Part shown: positions 7,551-8,943 of the stretch, piece by piece
Layout of the letters: the number at the start of each line of letters is the position of its first letter
Position numbering within the stretch: the stretch's first letter is position 1
Assembly: GCA_023428585.1 (NCBI GenBank)
Contig: JAEYXG010000216.1
Span: 1-8,943, forward strand
DNA length: 8,943 nt
Source: Bacteroidota bacterium
GTDB lineage: Bacteria; Bacteroidota; Bacteroidia; Bacteroidales; Lentimicrobiaceae
Direction: 5' to 3'
Translations under genes and position numbers: made by a program
Notes under the pieces: model-generated
The model's input: only the letters and a program-made list of their open reading frames with translations
Database searches by the model: none
Told to the model about the DNA's origin: nothing

Positions 7551-7580
7551 GTATGCCAATTTTGTAATTATTTATATGCG

Positions 7581-7595
7581 CCAAATACTGTGCCA
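7581..7595 (-). promoter_or_regulatory. Putative sigma54 (-24/-12) promoter of the transporter operon
   Basis: The minus strand reads TGGCAC-A-GTAT-TTGG from 7595 to 7581. Against the consensus TGGCACG-N4-TTGC, the -24 hexamer is perfect and the spacing is exact. There are two departures: the seventh base, and the -12 C, which is G. It predicts a start near 7569, about 19 nt before the adaptor ATG. The divergent neighbour encodes a sigma54-type activator, which independently supports the call. Confidence 0.6.
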
Positions 7596-7657
7596 GACAT
7601 TATAATCCATTGAATATGTGGCACTTCAAATTTATTATGTTAATTTTTCATAATTTA

Positions 7658-7695
7658 ATTGTTCAAAGATGAACCAATATTGTACGGTTTCGAAC
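7658..7695. promoter_or_regulatory. Candidate activator-binding dyads (UAS) in the divergent gap
   Basis: GTTCA-N4-TGAAC (7661-7674) lies inside a longer imperfect dyad, ATTGTTC...GAACCAAT (7658-7678). A second imperfect dyad, GTTTCGAAC, lies at 7687-7695. The GAAC halves start at 7671 and 7692, 21 bp apart, about two helical turns. Relative to the predicted sigma54 start they sit at roughly -92 to -126, the usual enhancer distance for NtrC-type activators. They also lie 75-110 bp before the regulator's own ATG. No convincing TTG/TAnnTTTG promoter for the regulator was found in the gap. Confidence 0.35.
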
Positions 7696-7769
7696 ATAAT
7701 TAGGTATATTAGCAGCTCCATTGGTGAGGCTCCGTACTTTTATACAAAGAACATAAAAATTTAAGTCGT

Positions 7770-8943
7770 ATGAATAAGATTGACGCTAAAATTCTTATTG
7801 TTGATGATGATATTGACGTTTTACTGGCTGCCAAGCTTTTTCTCAAGCAGCATGTCACTATTATTCATACCGAAAAGAATCCTGAGAATATACCGGCATT
7901 GTTAAAAGCTGAAAGCTACGACCTAATACTACTGGATATGAACTTCTCCAGAGACGCTACAAGCGGAAAGGAGGGATTTCATTGGCTGAACAAGATCATT
8001 GAAATTGATCCTCTGGCCGTGGTAATATTTATTACCGGCTATGGTGATATTGAGCTTGCAGTTCAGGGAATTAAGGAAGGTGCTACCAATTTTATTCTAA
8101 AACCCTGGGATAACAAGAAACTGCTGGCTACAATTACAGCAAACCTGAAGGTAAGGCAATCAAATGAGCTCATTGATGATCTGCGCAGCAAACAAAAAGT
8201 ACTTATCGCTGATCAGGAACAAGGCTATTCAAATCTCATAGGACAGTCACCACCCATGAAGAAAGTAATGGCGACAGTGGAGAAGGTAGCCAGAACTGAG
8301 GCGAATGTACTTATCCTTGGTGAAAATGGAACCGGTAAGGAATTAATTGCAAGGGCAATTCACAAGGCTTCCTCCCGGAAAAACGAAGTGTTTATTAGTG
8401 TCGATCTCGGGGCAATCAGTGAAACTCTTTTTGAAAGTGAGTTATTTGGATTCAAAAAAGGCGCCTTTACCGATGCCAAAGAAGATAGGGCAGGCCGCTT
8501 TGAAGCAGCAAACAGGGGCACAATCTTTTTGGACGAAATTGGCAACCTGTCGTTTGCCCTTCAGTCAAAACTACTTAGTGTCATTCAAAACCGTAAAGTT
8601 GTGAGATTGGGCACCAATCGCGAAATTCCAATTGATGTAAGGTTGATCTGCGCCACTAATATGCCTCTCTATCAAATGGTTAATGAGGGCAAATTCCGGC
8701 AGGATCTATTATACCGCATTAACACTGTGGAGGTGGTTTTGCCTCCCTTACGTGAGCGTCTGGAAGATATACAATTATTGGTTGAGCATTTTCTTGCCAT
8801 CTATTGCAAGAAATACAAGATGCCCATGAAACGGATTAATCCTTCAACGGTTAGACGACTGGAAAAACATAATTGGCCGGGAAATATTCGCGAACTGCAA
8901 CACTCTGTGGAACGTGCTGTTATTATGAGTGAAAGCAATATTC
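7770..8943 (+). CDS. NtrC-type sigma54-dependent response regulator (3' truncated by window)
   Basis: The frame is open from ATG 7770 to the window end, giving 391 residues; an in-frame TGA at 7725-7727 with no ATG between fixes the start. The receiver domain (about 5-125) has the acidic pair D12-D13, phospho-acceptor D56 in LLDMNF, switch T89 in FITGYGD and K111 in LKPW. The AAA+ domain (from about 155) has Walker A GENGTGKE (184-191), Walker B TIFLDE (251-256), sensor I ATN (295-297), the arginine-finger region FRQDLLYR (309-316) and sensor II WPGNIREL (369-376). The sigma54-contacting loop reads GAFTDA (231-236) instead of GAFTGA. A C-terminal Fis-type DNA-binding domain is expected beyond the window. 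When phosphorylated by a histidine kinase, not seen here, it would activate sigma54 promoters. The divergent transporter with a -24/-12 element is the obvious target. Confidence 0.93.
   Translation, partial: MNKIDAKILIVDDDIDVLLAAKLFLKQHVTIIHTEKNPENIPALLKAESYDLILLDMNFSRDATSGKEGFHWLNKIIEIDPLAVVIFITGYGDIELAVQGIKEGATNFILKPWDNKKLLATITANLKVRQSNELIDDLRSKQKVLIADQEQGYSNLIGQSPPMKKVMATVEKVARTEANVLILGENGTGKELIARAIHKASSRKNEVFISVDLGAISETLFESELFGFKKGAFTDAKEDRAGRFEAANRGTIFLDEIGNLSFALQSKLLSVIQNRKVVRLGTNREIPIDVRLICATNMPLYQMVNEGKFRQDLLYRINTVEVVLPPLRERLEDIQLLVEHFLAIYCKKYKMPMKRINPSTVRRLEKHNWPGNIRELQHSVERAVIMSESNI

Noticed and set aside
7705..7712. TATATTAG as a -7 element for the response regulator
   Set aside because: It has one mismatch to TAnnTTTG, and the nearest TTG (7680-7682) is 22 bp away, outside the usual spacing.
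8347..8604. ORFs on both strands within the regulator (8347-8604 plus, 8360-8545 minus)
   Set aside because: The true frame here encodes the AAA+ GAFTDA loop and Walker B of the open-ended regulator; these are shadows.

Overview
The window looks like chromosomal DNA of a Bacteroidota bacterium. The evidence is AT-rich intergenic DNA, mostly weak or absent Shine-Dalgarno sequences, a short (463 aa) arginine decarboxylase of the type I associate with this phylum, a two-domain FtsX/MacB-type permease with a separate ATPase, and a candidate promoter fitting the phylum's TTG/TAnnTTTG pattern. Placement below phylum is not attempted. No rRNA, tRNA, insertion sequence, CRISPR array or phage gene was seen.

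Left part (1-2880): polyamine metabolism. The window opens inside the 3' end of a plus-strand gene of the deoxyhypusine synthase family. It converges on a minus-strand pair, an arginine decarboxylase (2880-1489) followed by an agmatinase-type ureohydrolase (1380-505). A perfect 17-bp hairpin with T-tracts on both sides (363-404) separates the converging genes and probably terminates both. Decarboxylase plus ureohydrolase give arginine to agmatine to putrescine. Bacteria lack eIF5A, so the DHS-like protein probably works on a free polyamine. It keeps the catalytic Trp-Gly-Lys motif but differs at two positions that bind spermidine in human DHS.

Middle and right part (3155-7550): a minus-strand tripartite-transporter operon in the order periplasmic adaptor (MacA/HlyD type), ABC ATPase (MacB/LolD type), 8-TM FtsX/MacB-type permease. 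ATPase and permease overlap by one base (TAATG). No outer-membrane TolC-like gene is present in the window.

Right end (7770-8943): a divergent, truncated NtrC-type response regulator (receiver plus sigma54-activator AAA+ domain). The gap between it and the transporter holds a good sigma54-type -24/-12 element facing the transporter (7595-7581). Two GTTC/GAAC dyads sit about 92-126 bp upstream of the predicted transcription start, where enhancers for such regulators usually lie. The simplest reading is a regulator that switches on the divergent transporter operon through sigma54; its signal and the exported substrate cannot be read from the window.
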